This document shows, one piece after another, positions 11,602 through 24,064 of a stretch of 64,000 nt of DNA; positions within the stretch are counted from its first letter, which is position 1; every line of letters begins with the position of its first letter. Below the pieces are notes generated by a model. The model saw nothing but the letters and a program-made list of their open reading frames with translations, was not told where the DNA came from and did not search any database. Made by a program: the position numbers and the translations under genes. The stretch lies in assembly GCA_949592205.1 (NCBI GenBank), contig CATIUR010000001.1, positions 243,276,250-243,340,249 on the forward strand. Direction: 5' to 3'. The DNA comes from Helichrysum umbraculigerum. Taxonomy: Eukaryota > Streptophyta > Magnoliopsida > Asterales > Asteraceae.

Positions 11602-13363
11602 CTATATATATATGTGTCCGAAGGTGTCAAAATTTACATTAAGGGTCAAAATACAATTTTCTGAAAGTCAACTCGCAAGTCTTTAGTTCGCAAGTCAAGA
11701 GTCAACTCGCAAGTCTTCAACTCGCAAGTCAAAGTCAACTAGCAAGTCTTCAACTCGCCAGTCAAAGTCAACTCGCAAGTCTTCAGTTCGCAAGTCAAAA
11801 GTCAACTCGCAAGTCTTCAACTCGCAAGTCAAAAGTCAACTCGCAGAAGTCAACTGTTGGTGTTTTTGTTATCGTAACTTGGTCAAACGAGCTCGGTTTG
11901 ACCCGAAACTTTTAGGGAAGTCTTAAAATAGTTTATAGAGCCTAAGAAAATTATCGGTTCGTGTCGGGGTTCACCCGGAGTGTCGGTTTTGCAAATTTAC
12001 CAAAACAGTCCCTATTTTTAGTTTTCAGAAATTTTACTCGGTTTCCACCCTCGATTTAACCCATTTGTAGTCCGATTCAAGTCCAACCAAAAATCACACA
12101 TGTTCTACTATATGTAATTTTCATTTCTGCATTTTATGGTATTTTCATATGTCCGTTTAATATTTTAAACAAAAATAAATATGTCGAGGGGTCGGATTCG
12201 GTCCAGAACAGACCTATGTCCAAAGATCAAGTAATAGCCGAAAATGGGTGTATTTATGGAAGTAGCTAAAGAAGAACTTTTTGTTCAAGACGAAAATACC
12301 AAACTTTTCCAAGTGGTCTCACACGTTTATTTAACCTACAACTCGAGTTATGGTTGTTTTCGTGCGACGGTTTTTCTGGCCAGGAAGTGGTATGTACATA
12401 AGTGTTTTAAAAACGAGTTTTAACCAAAGATTTGGACATTTCTTTTTTAAGTAAGCAACTAAACATGTTAATAAGTAGTAACCAAGTAAATCTAGCAAAG
12501 GAAAAGAGATCCTTACAACGAGATCAAAGATCTAGAGTCGAAAACGTGATGAGGAGGTGACTAGCTTCGTTTCCTTGCTTGGAGCTTCAAAAACCGATGG
12601 TGGATGAGGGAGATGAGTGTGGTGGCTTGTGGTGGATGATGGTGGTGGTCTTGGACTGATTAAAATCGCAGGGGGAGGGAGGGAGAGAGATTGGAGAGAG
12701 TTGGATGGAGTGTGGGAGTAGATGAAATGAGATATGGTGGATGGAGTGAGTAGATCATCAAAGGAAAAAGGGGGAAAAGGTATGGGAGGGAAGATTTCAG
12801 CAGAAATCTCATGGGTCCCACCCCCACTTGGTGTTTAAATTGTTTCCCCAAAGTTACGTTAAGTGCGGTGCTCGTTTACCCGGTCGTTTTACGTTTTAAT
12901 TAATCGTATAACGTTTTATATAATACGTTTTGTTAACGATTTAAAACCCGATATTTTAAATAAAAGTTTTACTCAAATAACACATTTTAAGTTACTAAAA
13001 TAATATTCGAGATTTCGTTTGGTCATCGGTCGCGAATCGTGCGTTTATTCGAATTGTGTAACGTTTTTAAACGTTTTAACTGTACGCGTGTAATCGGGAT
13101 ATTTTTACTTGAAGTATTTTGTCAAAATACTTAATAATGAGTTATAAAAATATAACTTGAGTTTATTTCGTGTGTCGGGCGCGTCTCGCGCATTTTTGTA
13201 CTGTAAAGTCACGTTTTAAACAAAACGTATAACGTGTAATATATTTTCGTAATATATTAAAGTAAATAATGTTTGTTTGGATAAATCCACATTATTTTTT
13301 AAAAGTTGTCACCAACGTTCATATTTTGTATTTTTTTGTAATCTCATACGATTTGAACGAATC

Positions 13364-13424
<61 letters not shown>

Positions 13425-13538
13425 CTATATACATATATAGTAAGTAATTATCGTACTTAGTCCTATTTCATACTAAATACAGTAGTAAACAAGTAATTAG
13501 GAAAATTTTAAATTTACCCTAATTTTGGGGTTGTTACA
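10318..13538 (-). repeat. 5' LTR of element A
   Basis: 3,221 bases, nearly identical to 5229-8547. Its tandem array is at 11666-11855 and its six-copy GATTGCAGGTCATGCTAATC cluster at about 10729-11025. The near identity means a recent insertion. Confidence 0.9.
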
Positions 13539-13944
13539 TTTAGCCGGCGGCTAAAAGTCGAAATCTGCAATTTCAGGGTTTTCTCTCCAAGTATAAATAG
13601 GGGTCAATCCTATACCTTAATACATACGAATTAGATACGAATTTTCAAGGATCTCGGAAATCCGACTTTCTCTTGGGTTTTTGGGTGTGAAGCATTAGAT
13701 GTATTCTACTTTGGGTACTTGCCTCCGATTAACGAAACTCTGCTAGTTGGTCTGCGCGCGAGAAATAGGTTTTCTCTAAGGTTAGTGTTTTCCTTAATTT
13801 ATTTATCCAATTTGTTTATTGTACTATGTTGTTAAATTTAAAGATCCCTTAGGGTTTTAGTTTCCTAATTGCCTTAGATTATTTAAAGTTTTGTTATTCC
13901 GCTGCATGTATAATAATCTAGTTAGGGAATAGAAAACCCAACAG

Positions 13945-13957
13945 TAGTATCAGAGCC
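13945..13957 (+). other. Primer-binding site of copia B
   Basis: TAGTATCAGAGCC follows the LTR end AACCCAACA after one base. It differs by one base from the standard tRNA-Met primer-binding site TGGTATCAGAGCC. The leader up to 14853 is non-coding. Confidence 0.82.
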
Positions 13958-14853
13958 ATAGCTTAACAAATAGTAGCATTTAATTATCTGTAATAGCATG
14001 TAGGTAAAGACAAATTGGAAAGAGAATTATCTAAATAGGTAATACGCATTTACAGTTTAGATACTGATAATTTTAAATTGTTTAAAATAGACCACTAATT
14101 TTAAAAGGTTTAAAATAGAACCATAAACTTCAAGAGATACTATATGTATAATATGATTTATATATATGTATAATTAAAGTCTAAATACATCGTCAGTCAA
14201 TTGATAAATCGGCTCACCCATGAGGAACAAACTATAAGAGAGGTATAAGGCGGGTCGCTTTGCTTCCCTAAAGAAGTCAGGTTTTTAATAGGCTTTGCGC
14301 TGACCTACTTCTCCGCTTCTTTGTGCGTTCGATGGAGCTACCGAGGACTTTTGATAGGATGATGTCAAGATTAAAATTAAACTTAAAATTGTAAAACAAA
14401 ATCCCGTTTTAGCTATAGGAAATGATGAATGGTATGCTAACCCGTGAAATCCGCACATCTCTCGTATGAACTGTTAATGGAGCGTGTGTGGTTTACTTGC
14501 ACATTAATATGAGGACATAATGAGAGGTGATTGAGACTCGCGATTCTCGAGCGTACTCGAGCAGGGGATCACGCGGGGTTTGCATGGTTAATTCACTATC
14601 TTGTTCATGATCCTCGGCATACCAGTCATGAATGGTAGATGTGCATAACCGAGATTAACATGCCATTGATAGAAATCAATGAATCTCAAAGATCTAGGAG
14701 TTTCATAGAAATGAAATAGACAAAAGTATTTTAGTTATATGATTATGGCGACCCTTTTCATAAAACTAAAAATATAGATCCTAGCCTTAATTTAGAAAAT
14801 TGGATAAATAGTTAAGGAATATTTAAACTAACTAAAACTGTTTTATCTCATAG

Positions 14854-15491
14854 ATGGCTAATTTAAATGGTGCAAATCCTCCCGTCCCCAATCCTTCAAA
14901 TAACTCAAACTTCTCACTACTCTCAGTTCTTGGGAGGGAAAGACTAACCGGTCCAAACTATATGGACTGGATGCGTAACCTAAGGTTTACCTTGAGGTAC
15001 GAGAACAAGGAGTATGTTCTCGATGAGCAGATTCCCATAATTGATGAAGAATCAACCAAAGAGGAGATTGAGGCACACCGGAAACATTATGATGATGCGA
15101 ATAAAGTATCTTGTATCATGACATTTTCCATGAGCCCTGAACTGCAAAAGACTTTTAAAAACACTTGGGCTTATGAAATGAACCAACAGCTGAAAGAAAT
15201 GTTTCAGGCTAAGGCAAGCAAAGAACGCCTTATTGTGGTGAAATCCCTCATGGCTTGCAAGCCCAAACCTGGAGTTTCTATCTGTTCTTTCGTCTTAGAG
15301 ATGAAAGGGTACTTTGATAGGTTGGAATCATTGAACATGGAATTTGACACAGAGTTTTCTATCGCCAAAATTCTATCCAGTTTGCCAGCTGTCTACAATC
15401 AGTTTGTAATGTCATATCAGATGAATATGAATGAGAGGGAAGGCACAATAATGGAACTCCACAATTTACTGCAAACTGCTAAGCAAGGAAT
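14854..15491 (+). pseudogene. Ty1/copia Gag of element B, truncated by D
   Basis: The frame begins MANLNGANPPVPNPSNNSNFS, followed by LGRERLTGPNYMDWMRNLRFTLR and a UBN2/retrotran-gag type body (MSPELQKTFKNTWAYEMNQQLKEMF ... LLQTAKQGI). About 213 residues are native. From 15492 the frame reads into the LTR of element D, so the zinc knuckle and all of pol are missing. Gag would form the particle core. Apart from the truncation I see no stops, so the D insertion may have ended an otherwise readable gene. Confidence 0.88.
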
Positions 15492-17183
15492 TGATAAACG
15501 CTCAAAAGTACTATATTTTAGTAGTATTTTACCCCTATTCTTGGATGTTTCTATTGCATTTAATAAAGTTTAGATATTGATTTCGTTCATATTTGCAATT
15601 AGATGTGGAAATGGAGCGTTATGGAGAAAGGAAACGGAAAACAGTCAATAAACGAGTTAAATGATGCATTTTTGAAGAATTAAGCAAAGCCGAAGGATTT
15701 AAGAGAAGAGAATAATAAAGAAATGAAATAAAATGAAGAATCGGGCCATTAGGGAAGTTTAAATTCAGATTTATGTTTTATTTGGTTTAAAGAAGATAAA
15801 GAAGCCCAAAGAGAAGTGATAAGAGTTTAAAGTGAAAAAGCCCAGCTCGTGAATGGAAAAGTTCTGGAATTCGATTTAGCCGGCAGCTAAACCACTTAGC
15901 CGGCGGTTAAATGATAAGTTTGTAAAGTGTAAAGGACGCGGTTTGCAACCGGGTATCGTGGGAAAAAAGTTAACCCGATCGGCGGCTAAAGCATTTAGCC
16001 GGCGGTCAAAAGCTCGATTCTGTGAGTATAAATAGAGGCTAAAGTCAGACGTTTTGGGAGACGACTAACACACAAAAATTAGGTTAGGTTTTGTTATTTT
16101 TCGAGTTTGAAGAACGTTTGGGAAGCACAAGAAGTGAAGGTTGAATTCATTTCAACCTATCTTTGCGTGGTTCGTCATTTGGTTTGTTATCGTTTACTTA
16201 ATATCATTGATGACTTTGGTATTTAATATTCTGATTTATTCATATTTGATGAATTGATACATTTAGTATTTGTAATAATGAATCTTGGGTTAGGATTATT
16301 GATTAATGATATTGCACGTTTGTTAAGATTGTTTAATTGAAAACCGTTATATTGCTCGAGGATCCTTATTTATTGGTAACTGGTAATTATTAGTTCTCAA
16401 CGTGGTTAATAAGATTGATGAGATTGATTTCCTTTGATGTTATTAATTATTGATGGTAATAATTTTAGGGTTTTAACCATTGCTAAATATGTTGAGTCTG
16501 ATAGGTTGAGAAAGTAATAATTATTCACTTTAAAATGAATGAGACAATAAGTTAATTATTGGGTTTTGTTGAGTCATACCACTAGAGTTAATTATAATGA
16601 GTTGTGAATGTTTAATGCATGATTTAGGGAAAGGCACACAATTGACTGATCATCTTGTGACATTGGACCGATGTTTCATGTTGGACCCTAAATTGTAGGA
16701 ATTAGTTGGACCTAAACCGTTGGCTAGTTCACATTCAATTTAATATCATTGAAGAATTTGGCATTAAGTTGATATAAAAGAAATCACAATTAAACAATGA
16801 ACGTGCAATTGAGTTAGAAAATATGAATCTGAGTGGAATTATTACATAATTACTTGTTCCTTCCTATTGTTCTATTGTTCCTTCCTATTGTTCTATTGTT
16901 CCTTCCTATTGTTCTATTGTTCTATTGTTTCTTATTGTCTTTTGTTAATTATTACAACACTAAATATTCATACGGAACTAAAACCTACCCCCCTTTTATT
17001 TGTAAACTAATTGTTTGTAATTTAAAGATTAACTTTTCTTTTTATTCCATTTTTCCTGTGTTCGACCTGGACTTACCCTAGCTATATTCCGATCGGGTAT
17101 TCTTGCCTGGTTGTGTGATAGTATTGATTGGTATATCCTGTACTTTATAAATAATAAAACTAGACGCTTTCACACACGCATCA
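15492..17183 (+). repeat. 5' LTR of element D
   Basis: 1,692 bases. It has palindromes related to TTTAGCCGGCGGCTAAA at 15875, 15895, 15977 and 15994, and a TATAAATA box at 16027-16034. The 3' LTR (52573-54094) is 170 bases shorter because segments near 15590-15770 are missing from it. Confidence 0.88.
15875..16034 (+). promoter_or_regulatory. Palindrome array and TATA box, D 5' LTR
   Basis: TTTAGCCGGCAGCTAAA (15875-15891) and CTTAGCCGGCGGTTAAA (15895-15911) start 20 bases apart. Two further copies, the second at 15994-16010, end 16 bases before TATAAATA (16027-16034). The same layout is in the 3' LTR (52794-52929, TATA at 52946). The position fits an upstream activator site cluster; the factor is unknown. 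Confidence 0.6.
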
Positions 17184-17189
17184 AGTTTT

Positions 17190-17207
17190 TGGCGCTGCTG
17201 CCGGGGA
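17190..17207 (+). other. Primer-binding site of element D
   Basis: TGGCGCTGCTGCCGGGGA follows the LTR end after AGTTTT. It has one change from the Athila/Tat-type TGGCGCCGCTGCCGGGGA that is seen intact at 54101-54118 (second D copy) and 23926-23943 (element E). Confidence 0.85.
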
Positions 17208-17363
17208 AAGCGGTAATAAAAAGGATTTTAATCTTGTAAATTTTTGTACATCATTGATCAATTGAAAAATCAACTCACCTATTATATCATATTGTGAATA
17301 ATTGTATATGTATCTATTATTATCAAATTAATTTTGTATTTAGAAGTATTTGACTTTTAGCAA

Positions 17364-17489
17364 ATGAAGAATAAGCAATTGGATGCTAAGGAAAATGTCA
17401 AGGAAGTTGTTAAGGAATTTGCCAGCTTGAAGACTCCCCACAATGCTAAAATACATGGAGAAGTAGCCGAAATTGACAGGCTCAACTGA
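17364..17489 (+). CDS. Conserved 41-residue ORF in the D leader
   Basis: A small frame MKNKQLDAKENVKEVVKEF..., ending EVAEIDRLN, lies just after the primer-binding site. The second D copy carries it unchanged at 54275-54400. It is lysine- and glutamate-rich and could form a short helix. It may be a relic of gag or an upstream ORF; I do not recognise it and do not assign a function. Confidence 0.35.
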   Translation: MKNKQLDAKENVKEVVKEFASLKTPHNAKIHGEVAEIDRLN

Positions 17490-18630
17490 TCAAACAGTGC
17501 CTATAGTGGAGTTTTCTTATTTCAATTTTCGAATCTCAATTATTTGACTACTTTCTTATTTCCATTGTTGACTTCATTTTAGTATTATTATTATTAGAGT
17601 AATCTATTTTTGACATTTGTTATCATGTGTTTGAATAAAGTTTATTTTAGATGTAATATAATTAGGTAGTTTAGAATAATATTATAGTTAAGTTAAATAA
17701 TTAAAATTAGTTAAATAAAACGGTATGGGTAAAAATCATGTGGGTCGGGTCAAATTCAGTTTGACCGCTGGCTAAACCTTTTAGCCACCGGCTAAATTGC
17801 CTGGGGATAATAAACCGATCAGACCCTTTCTTTTTCATTTGAAACCCCACTTTTCTCTCAAAACACTCGAAAATTTCGGATTTCTTTCAACTTTTCAACC
17901 GATTTTAGCATTGAACTTTGTTATTTCATTAAAGGTATGTAACTTTCATATGCATTCTTGCTTTTCATTTCGTTTTTGCATTAGTATTTATCTAGGGTCT
18001 TCACGTTTAGGGTTCTTGGTTAACCACCCGAATTATATATGTTTTTTTGCGTGAATCCTTAGTTAGATGATTGATGTTAGTTCGTATATGCGGATTTTGA
18101 AATGATTATGTGATAATGTAGTGAAGAGTTTATTATTTTATGATTAATGAAAGAATGTGTGAATAAGTTGGTTGAGTTTATAGGAATGTTGGAATTAAAA
18201 TTGAGTTATTACGTTGTTCGGTCAGATTCATGGGAACAACTGGGTTTGACCCGCCGGTCAACACTGGAGACCGCCGGTCAACGACGAAGACCGCCGGTCA
18301 ACAATGGAGACCGCCGGCTAAATGGTGTTTTAGGCAGAAAATAGACTGTTTAATTAGTAAATGTATACTTGTAGATATTGTTGGTTATATGCGTTTAACA
18401 GGTTGTGATAATCTAATTCTTAAATTGCAAAAAGATTAGTAGATAGGTCCTTGGACATTTTGTGTAACCATAAAGAATTGATATTTGTAGTAGTTTAAGT
18501 TTCATGATTATTATGTAGATAGTATTATTATGTAGATAATAGTGTTATGTAACTCTGGATAAATCTGAATTGAATCAAGTTTATATATGTGTTAGAATTT
18601 TTTTTAATATTTATAGATTTGTTTTTACAG
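17490..18630 (+). other. Leader and probable intron before D ORF1
   Basis: A splice-donor-like AAAG/GTATGT lies at about 17935 and an acceptor-like TTTTTACAG ends at 18630, right before the ORF1 ATG. Athila-like ORF1 genes are often preceded by such an intron. Within it, GACCGCCGGTCAAC-type palindromes stand at 18249, 18269, 18289 and 18309, exactly 20 bases apart. Related motifs occur at about 17762-17797. Confidence 0.5.
18249..18322 (+). repeat. Four palindromes at 20-bp period in D internal region
   Basis: Each unit contains CCGCCGGYYAA with the start spaced exactly 20 bases from the next. The unit sequence between palindromes varies (CACTGGAGA, GACGAAGA, AATGGAGA), so spacing is kept better than the linker sequence. 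Confidence 0.75.
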
Positions 18631-20037
18631 ATGGAACATGATCTACGTGTCGATAGGGGAGCAGCCGTTGTAGTTAACCCTATTATTCGGACTCATCCTA
18701 TTCTTCAGTTTATGCACCATACCATCTCACCAGGAGACCGAGCAAGGATTCAGACTAGGCTTAGAGCCAACATTGACCAAGATATTATAGCTACAGATGT
18801 GTTGGACTGGGATTTTATGGATATGGTTTTAGATCCTGACACTCAGGAGACAGGTACTCAGTCTCTGCACCAATTATTGACTGTTACTTATTTACTTGAG
18901 GATGGGAGTGTTGGTTTTGTCTCATATGCTTGGGCTAGATTGTTTGGTATACATGAGATTATTTTCAGGGAGTTAGTTGTTGAGTTCTATAGCTCGGTTA
19001 GGTTTGATGTATCATCTGAGGATGTGTTACAACATACTCTGACTTTTATGCTTGGTGGTGAGCCACGTAGTTTGAGTTTGATTCAGTTTGCACAGGCTAT
19101 TGGGTTATATACTATTGATGAGGAGGCTAACCCTCACTTTAGGGATTTTCTGAGAGCTGCGCGTACGAATAGGTACGATGATCTGGAGGTTGCTGGAGGT
19201 TGGGTAGATATAGCAAATGGAGAGTTTGGTACCCGCGGTCCATCTGATGTTTTAGTGAGGAGTCCAGCACATAAGCTGGTACATAGGATGTTGTCTCATT
19301 CGATCTGTGCTAGGAAGACAGGGCATGAGAAGGTACATAAGATAGATCTGTTTTATTTGCATTCTATTACTCGGGGGACGAATGTGAATGTTCCCTGGAG
19401 ATTGGCAGACTGGATGACACATAAGGCTACTAGTACCAAGGCCTCGAGTGTTATTTGTGGTGGTCAGTATGTGACTAGATTGGCTAGGTGGTTTGGTCTT
19501 ACACAGGAGATGTATCAGTCTTGTACTCCTGTTATTCCGGGTATGCAGTATATGGGAGCTCACAAGCTCCTGGAGATTTCGGCTATTATGAGACCTTTAG
19601 AGGGAGATTTCTACCTTTGGACCCCACCATTGATTGCAGGAGGTAGACGATTGCGGAGACGTCATGATGCTCAGCCACAGGCTGCAGTTGCACCAGACAT
19701 AGAGCATGCAGCGGTTCCGCCAGAGCAGCAGGTTTATCAAGGACCAGTATATGATATGTATCATTTGCAGCAGGAGATTGGACGGATGCATGAGTATCAA
19801 CATCAGCAGTTTCAGCAGATGCATCGTTATCATGAGCAGGATAGGATTATGCAGGATCGTAGGTATCAGGAGCAGCAACATTATTATCGAGAGCACCAGA
19901 GACAGTTTGATTATACTACTTCTTTGATGCACCAGTTGTTTGACTTTCTTCAGCTTTCTTATGATCCATTTGTACCATCAGAGTATGGAGGACCATCCGG
20001 TGTTCGTAGAGATGGAGAGGATGGTGACAGTGATTGA
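18631..20037 (+). CDS. Athila-type ORF1 protein of element D
   Basis: An open frame of 468 residues from MEHDLRVDRGAAVVV, with no internal stop. The start is taken at 18631 because TTTTTACAG directly precedes it. The body has the features of the plant Athila ORF1 family: a block around FYSSVRFDVSS..LQHTLTFMLGGEPRSLSLIQFAQAIGLYT, then PAHKLVHRMLSHSICARKTGHEKVHKIDLFYLHSITRG and GGQYVTRLARWFGL. Residues about 375-430 are very rich in Q, H, Y, R and E and look like a coiled coil (LQQEIGRMHEYQHQQFQQM). No catalytic motif is visible. The function of Athila ORF1 is not settled. It is the only intact TE gene in the window. The minus-strand element G carries a divergent relative at 35317-37041. Confidence 0.75.
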   Translation: MEHDLRVDRGAAVVVNPIIRTHPILQFMHHTISPGDRARIQTRLRANIDQDIIATDVLDWDFMDMVLDPDTQETGTQSLHQLLTVTYLLEDGSVGFVSYAWARLFGIHEIIFRELVVEFYSSVRFDVSSEDVLQHTLTFMLGGEPRSLSLIQFAQAIGLYTIDEEANPHFRDFLRAARTNRYDDLEVAGGWVDIANGEFGTRGPSDVLVRSPAHKLVHRMLSHSICARKTGHEKVHKIDLFYLHSITRGTNVNVPWRLADWMTHKATSTKASSVICGGQYVTRLARWFGLTQEMYQSCTPVIPGMQYMGAHKLLEISAIMRPLEGDFYLWTPPLIAGGRRLRRRHDAQPQAAVAPDIEHAAVPPEQQVYQGPVYDMYHLQQEIGRMHEYQHQQFQQMHRYHEQDRIMQDRRYQEQQHYYREHQRQFDYTTSLMHQLFDFLQLSYDPFVPSEYGGPSGVRRDGEDGDSD

Positions 20038-21462
20038 TTTGGTTATGGTTTGTTAGTACCTTTTATTTAGACATTTCTATTTGCTGGATGACTGTACTAA
20101 TATTCTGATATTTATTACTTTGCACTATCGTATTATGCTATGTTAGTTTTATTTTCAGGGTATGGTAATTCTAATTCAACTTTTAGTTTTATTTATGAAC
20201 GTTGTGGGTGTGTTCACTAGAAACCCTCACGAGACTAAACTCGTCCACTTGGGATACCGAGGGGTTTAAAGGCTTGTTGCATATGCTAAATGCAATCGTG
20301 ATTAGCTACGAAAGTGTGATCTGTTGTATATTTCAAGTTTGGAAGAACCACTGAACCGAACTATTTCGCACACGATTTCAGGGAAGTTTTTCTGTTCTAA
20401 GTTCTTTTCTCGTTTTCCCGTATTTGTAATTCATTATTTGTACAATGAGGGCATTGTACAGTTTTAAGTGGGGGATGAAAGAGAAAAGAGTTGAATTTCC
20501 ACATAATTGTCCTATTAAGTGAGTAATGAATGTTGTAATTTGAATTAATGGTTATCTCATTTAAGATACGTAGCTAGAAGGTTATAAGTTGCCATTTTTT
20601 TAACCAAATTTTTAAAAAATTTAAATTTTTGTTTTTCTAGGGATAATTATTTTGTAACAATGTAGGTTATTGTTGAAATTTTCTACACTTTTAATTGAAT
20701 ATTAAATTGTGAAAAATGTTATTTAGCTTCATTATATGATGTATTGATAGGCAATTTATATAAGAATTCTTGAGCTTTTAAGAAATGAAAATAAAGAAGT
20801 GGATGTTATTTGTAGATGAACTTTAGTTATGTATGACGTATGTCTTAATTTTCATATTATTAGCTTGCGATTTGCCATAATTTTGGAATTTAATTAACAT
20901 TATTTGGGGATATACTGGGTGTTGTTTCCTCTGTTGTACGAAAGTACAGACCTGGTCTCCGTCAGTATATCTAATGAAAAGGAGCAAAAGAGTTTAACAA
21001 CTCAAGATTTTAAAATCATAGTCAAGTTATGTCGCTCTGTTGTACTAAGGTACAGACCTGTCACCTATGTCTTGATTAAAAAAATGATTGTTTTAATTAG
21101 AACTTCAAAATATGTAATATTGGCACGTTATGAGTATGAGAGTATATAGCTTTTGGGAGTTTAAAAGAACATCTATGTGAATAATAATAAGTTAAGCTCA
21201 ATTATTTAAATATAGATTGTTTAAGTGAATAATAATATCAGTAATCATTGTGAACTATTTGATGTTTTGAGAATAATAACTTTATGTGTAGATTATTTTT
21301 GTAATCTCATAGTTTCTTAATAATTGTTTTTAGAATTAACAGATTTTTAAATTTAAATGTTTGTGTTGAAGAAGGGTAATGTTGTGTAATTCCTTTGCTA
21401 GTTATTTAGATTAATTGAGATGACTGTTTTCTTAAGAATTTGATTTTTGAATCAATGGTCTA
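20038..21462 (+). other. Non-coding 3' internal region of element D
   Basis: About 1.4 kb without a credible gene, starting with the first hairpin-purine module (20439-20477). The blocks GTTGTACGAAAGTACAGACCTG (about 20933) and GTTGTACTAAGGTACAGACCTG (about 21039) form a diverged direct repeat, each with an inverted TGTAC/GTACA core. Confidence 0.55.
20439..20477 (+). promoter_or_regulatory. Hairpin plus purine tract, D module 1
   Basis: Arms TGTACAATG (20439-20447) and CATTGTACA (20452-20460) pair perfectly over 9 bp around loop AGGG. Five bases later comes AAGTGGGGGATG (20466-20477), like a polypurine tract. Confidence 0.65.
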
Positions 21463-23919
21463 TGATATCGCGTAAAAAGTCATGTTTTTACTACCGATAT
21501 CTCTCTCATTCTGGAACGATTCTTTGAATTTTAATTCAAATATAGCACAAATCAGTAACATTATGCCAAGATGGTCAAAACGAAGTTGCACGATAAAAAT
21601 CAAGCAAAACGGATGAAAAACGAAGATTCCACACACGTTTGAAGATTCAAGGCTTCAAAACGAGGTTTCAAGACTAAAATGCCCTCCACCAACATCCATT
21701 CTGTCCAAGATTTTCGTTTTCAAAATACGAATCCAACAGAAGAAGAATCAACTAAAACGGATAAAGAATGAAGATTCTACGCCCGCCGGAAGATCCAAAT
21801 GATTCGTACGCAATATCTGGAGCTAGAAACCTCATCTCAGGGCCTATCCTATGTCAAAATCTTTGTTTTTGAATTACAAATCCAACAAAAAAAGAATCGA
21901 CGCAAACGGACGCATAACGAAGAAAACACGCACGAATCGAGAAACGAAGCAAAAGACGGCGAAACGGGGCGGCCACAGGCCAGCCGCCGCCGGCCACCAC
22001 AGGGGCGCCGCCGGCCACCCTGGCCCCGTCCCGGTTTCCATTTTTGGTAACTTTTGGTACCTGGTGCACCTACTTTTCGTGTTGTACAGTACCCGGTGCG
22101 CCTACCTTTCGTGTTGTACGGTACCCGGTGCACCCTTTCGGCCATCTTTTTCTAACATGCACCTCTTGGTGCTAATGTGAGCCAAAGCTCACCTATAAAT
22201 AGGAGGCTTAAGGCTCCATTTCAAAATGTCCCATATGCACTAGTCATATTACTTTCTTACTTTCTCATTCTACTTTCTTACTTTAAATTTAGCATTAGAT
22301 TAGTTTAGCACTTTGTTTAGAGTAGAAAGAAAGCTATGAACGTTTTGTAATCTTTGGTGTACGCTTGGAGTTACGCTCATTAATTCAAGTCTATTCCTTC
22401 TCACATATTAATCTCGGTTAATTCTATCCTTATCTATCTTAATTAAATATGTTTGCTTTAATTATGTTAGAGATCGTTTATGCCATGATTAGCGAGTAGA
22501 TTACTATTGTATTTGTTGTGATGTAGTTAGTATATATAATTGTGGGATGACTTTAAATACGTCGTGAAATAATACGATGGCCCCGATTCGACTGATTACT
22601 CGGTATAGTATTGGAAATGCTTTTGAGCATAGTACAAATATATGGAAGCCGGTAACGACCGAAGGTAGTTGTATTATGGATCGACGTTATAAAATTGGAA
22701 ACTTTGTGAACGGAATTATCTTGTGATTTTAAACCTAAAACTTACATTCGCCTTTCGATTGACAAACGTGATTGTAACCTTGTAAAGAGGAGTCGCGAAC
22801 CTCAATACTCGGTCAATAGTTATCTGTGTAAAAACTATGTTTTTAATTGTAACGTCATGCAAGCATTATAAAATACAATGTGATTACTTGGACTTGCCAT
22901 GAGTATTGTACACTTCCGATCACAATGTACTTATCATGTAAACTTCGCGAAGCAATTAAACTCACAACGGAAACATCGGTAAACGATTAAATACGATGTG
23001 AGCTACCATAGCATTTTCCGACATGGTCTGGGTTTGACTTTCTGTAAAAAGCCGTCAGCATTTTAATTAGTTGTTTTAGTTTAGAATATATTAGATTAGG
23101 TAGGCTATAGGCTAAATGACCATTTACGAAAACCTAGGGATTTGTTAATTGTATTGAGAAAGGCAAGTTTGAAATCCAACTTAAACCAATACTTTTTCCT
23201 AAAAACCATGAAACCTAAAGTACGGTATGCAAGAAACCTAAATGTTTTCCCTCGTTTATCACGCTTAAGTTTCATGGATAGAAATCGATTAAATAAGTCC
23301 GGACACAAGTTCTAAGTTAGTTGTTTAATGGATTCATAATCATTGTGGTATTAAGAACGGCTAGACATGTTATGGACTTGCTACTCTATTCCTTCGCCCA
23401 CGATCGAATGCGTTCAATAATATGGGCCACTGACTCCCTCACAGGAGAGTGTGGAGAGTTGAGCATTGTCTGTCTGGTCAGAATCATGATACCTTAGTTC
23501 CTCGTGACATATTAGTTGATAACCGACTAATAAGGAATCTATTGGTTATACCATAAGTTAATGAATCTCATAAGCAACCCAATTTAGTTAATCGTTTTCC
23601 CGTAAGAGTCATCATCCCATGATTATTAACTAACGAACTCACAACAAATACTACTTTGCATTATCTGACATCTTATTACATTTTATTCGCTTTATTTAGT
23701 TTACTTAATTAACTGAACCAAAACCCCCCAAAGCACTCTTTTAAAACATTTACTAGAAAAGAAAGATTGATTGGATCACCTCCGTTTCAATTTAGTTTCT
23801 CTTTAAGAACGACTCTAGGTCCAACTTACCGCCTACTAACCTTTTGGTTCAGTACTAGTAAGTCACACTTAGACCCCAGCAATTACAAATTTTAAAACCA
23901 CCCGTTGATAACCTCAACA
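21463..23919 (+). repeat. 5' LTR of element E
   Basis: 2,457 bases, with a TATAAATA box at 22194-22201. Upstream are GC-rich copies of GCCGCCGGCCACC at 21986 and 22007 (21-base step) and GGTACCCGGTGCACC-type palindromes at 22056, 22088 and 22120 (32-base step). Differences from the 3' LTR cluster in the first 600 bases; the rest is almost identical. Confidence 0.92.
21986..22201 (+). promoter_or_regulatory. Phased palindrome array and TATA box, E 5' LTR
   Basis: GGTACCTGGTGCACC (22056-22070), AGTACCCGGTGCGCC (22088-22102) and GGTACCCGGTGCACC (22120-22134) are spaced exactly 32 bases. TATAAATA follows 60 bases later. The same three copies with the same step are in the 3' LTR (50671, 50703, 50735; TATA at 50809). 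Confidence 0.6.
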
Positions 23920-23925
23920 AGTTTT

Positions 23926-23943
23926 TGGCGCCGCTGCCGGGGA
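23926..23943 (+). other. Primer-binding site of element E
   Basis: TGGCGCCGCTGCCGGGGA lies six bases after the 5' LTR end, the form used by Athila/Tat elements and usually attributed to tRNA-Asp. Confidence 0.88.
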
Positions 23944-24064
23944 GACTAACTGTCCGATACAGAGGCCCAACCAATCCCAATTCTAGTAAACCCTTAGGAT
24001 AAAACAAAAACACAAAAACATTTCCTTTATTGTCTATTTTCTTTATTGTCTTTTCTTTTAGATT

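Noticed and set aside
18631..20037. D ORF1 as a host gene captured in the nest
   Set aside because: It is flanked by Athila-type LTRs and primer-binding site, follows the typical leader, and resembles G's ORF1.
21799..22180. Several overlapping frames in the E LTR, with twins in the other LTR
   Set aside because: They fall in promoter sequence with GC-rich palindromes; the same DNA reads open on both strands by composition.
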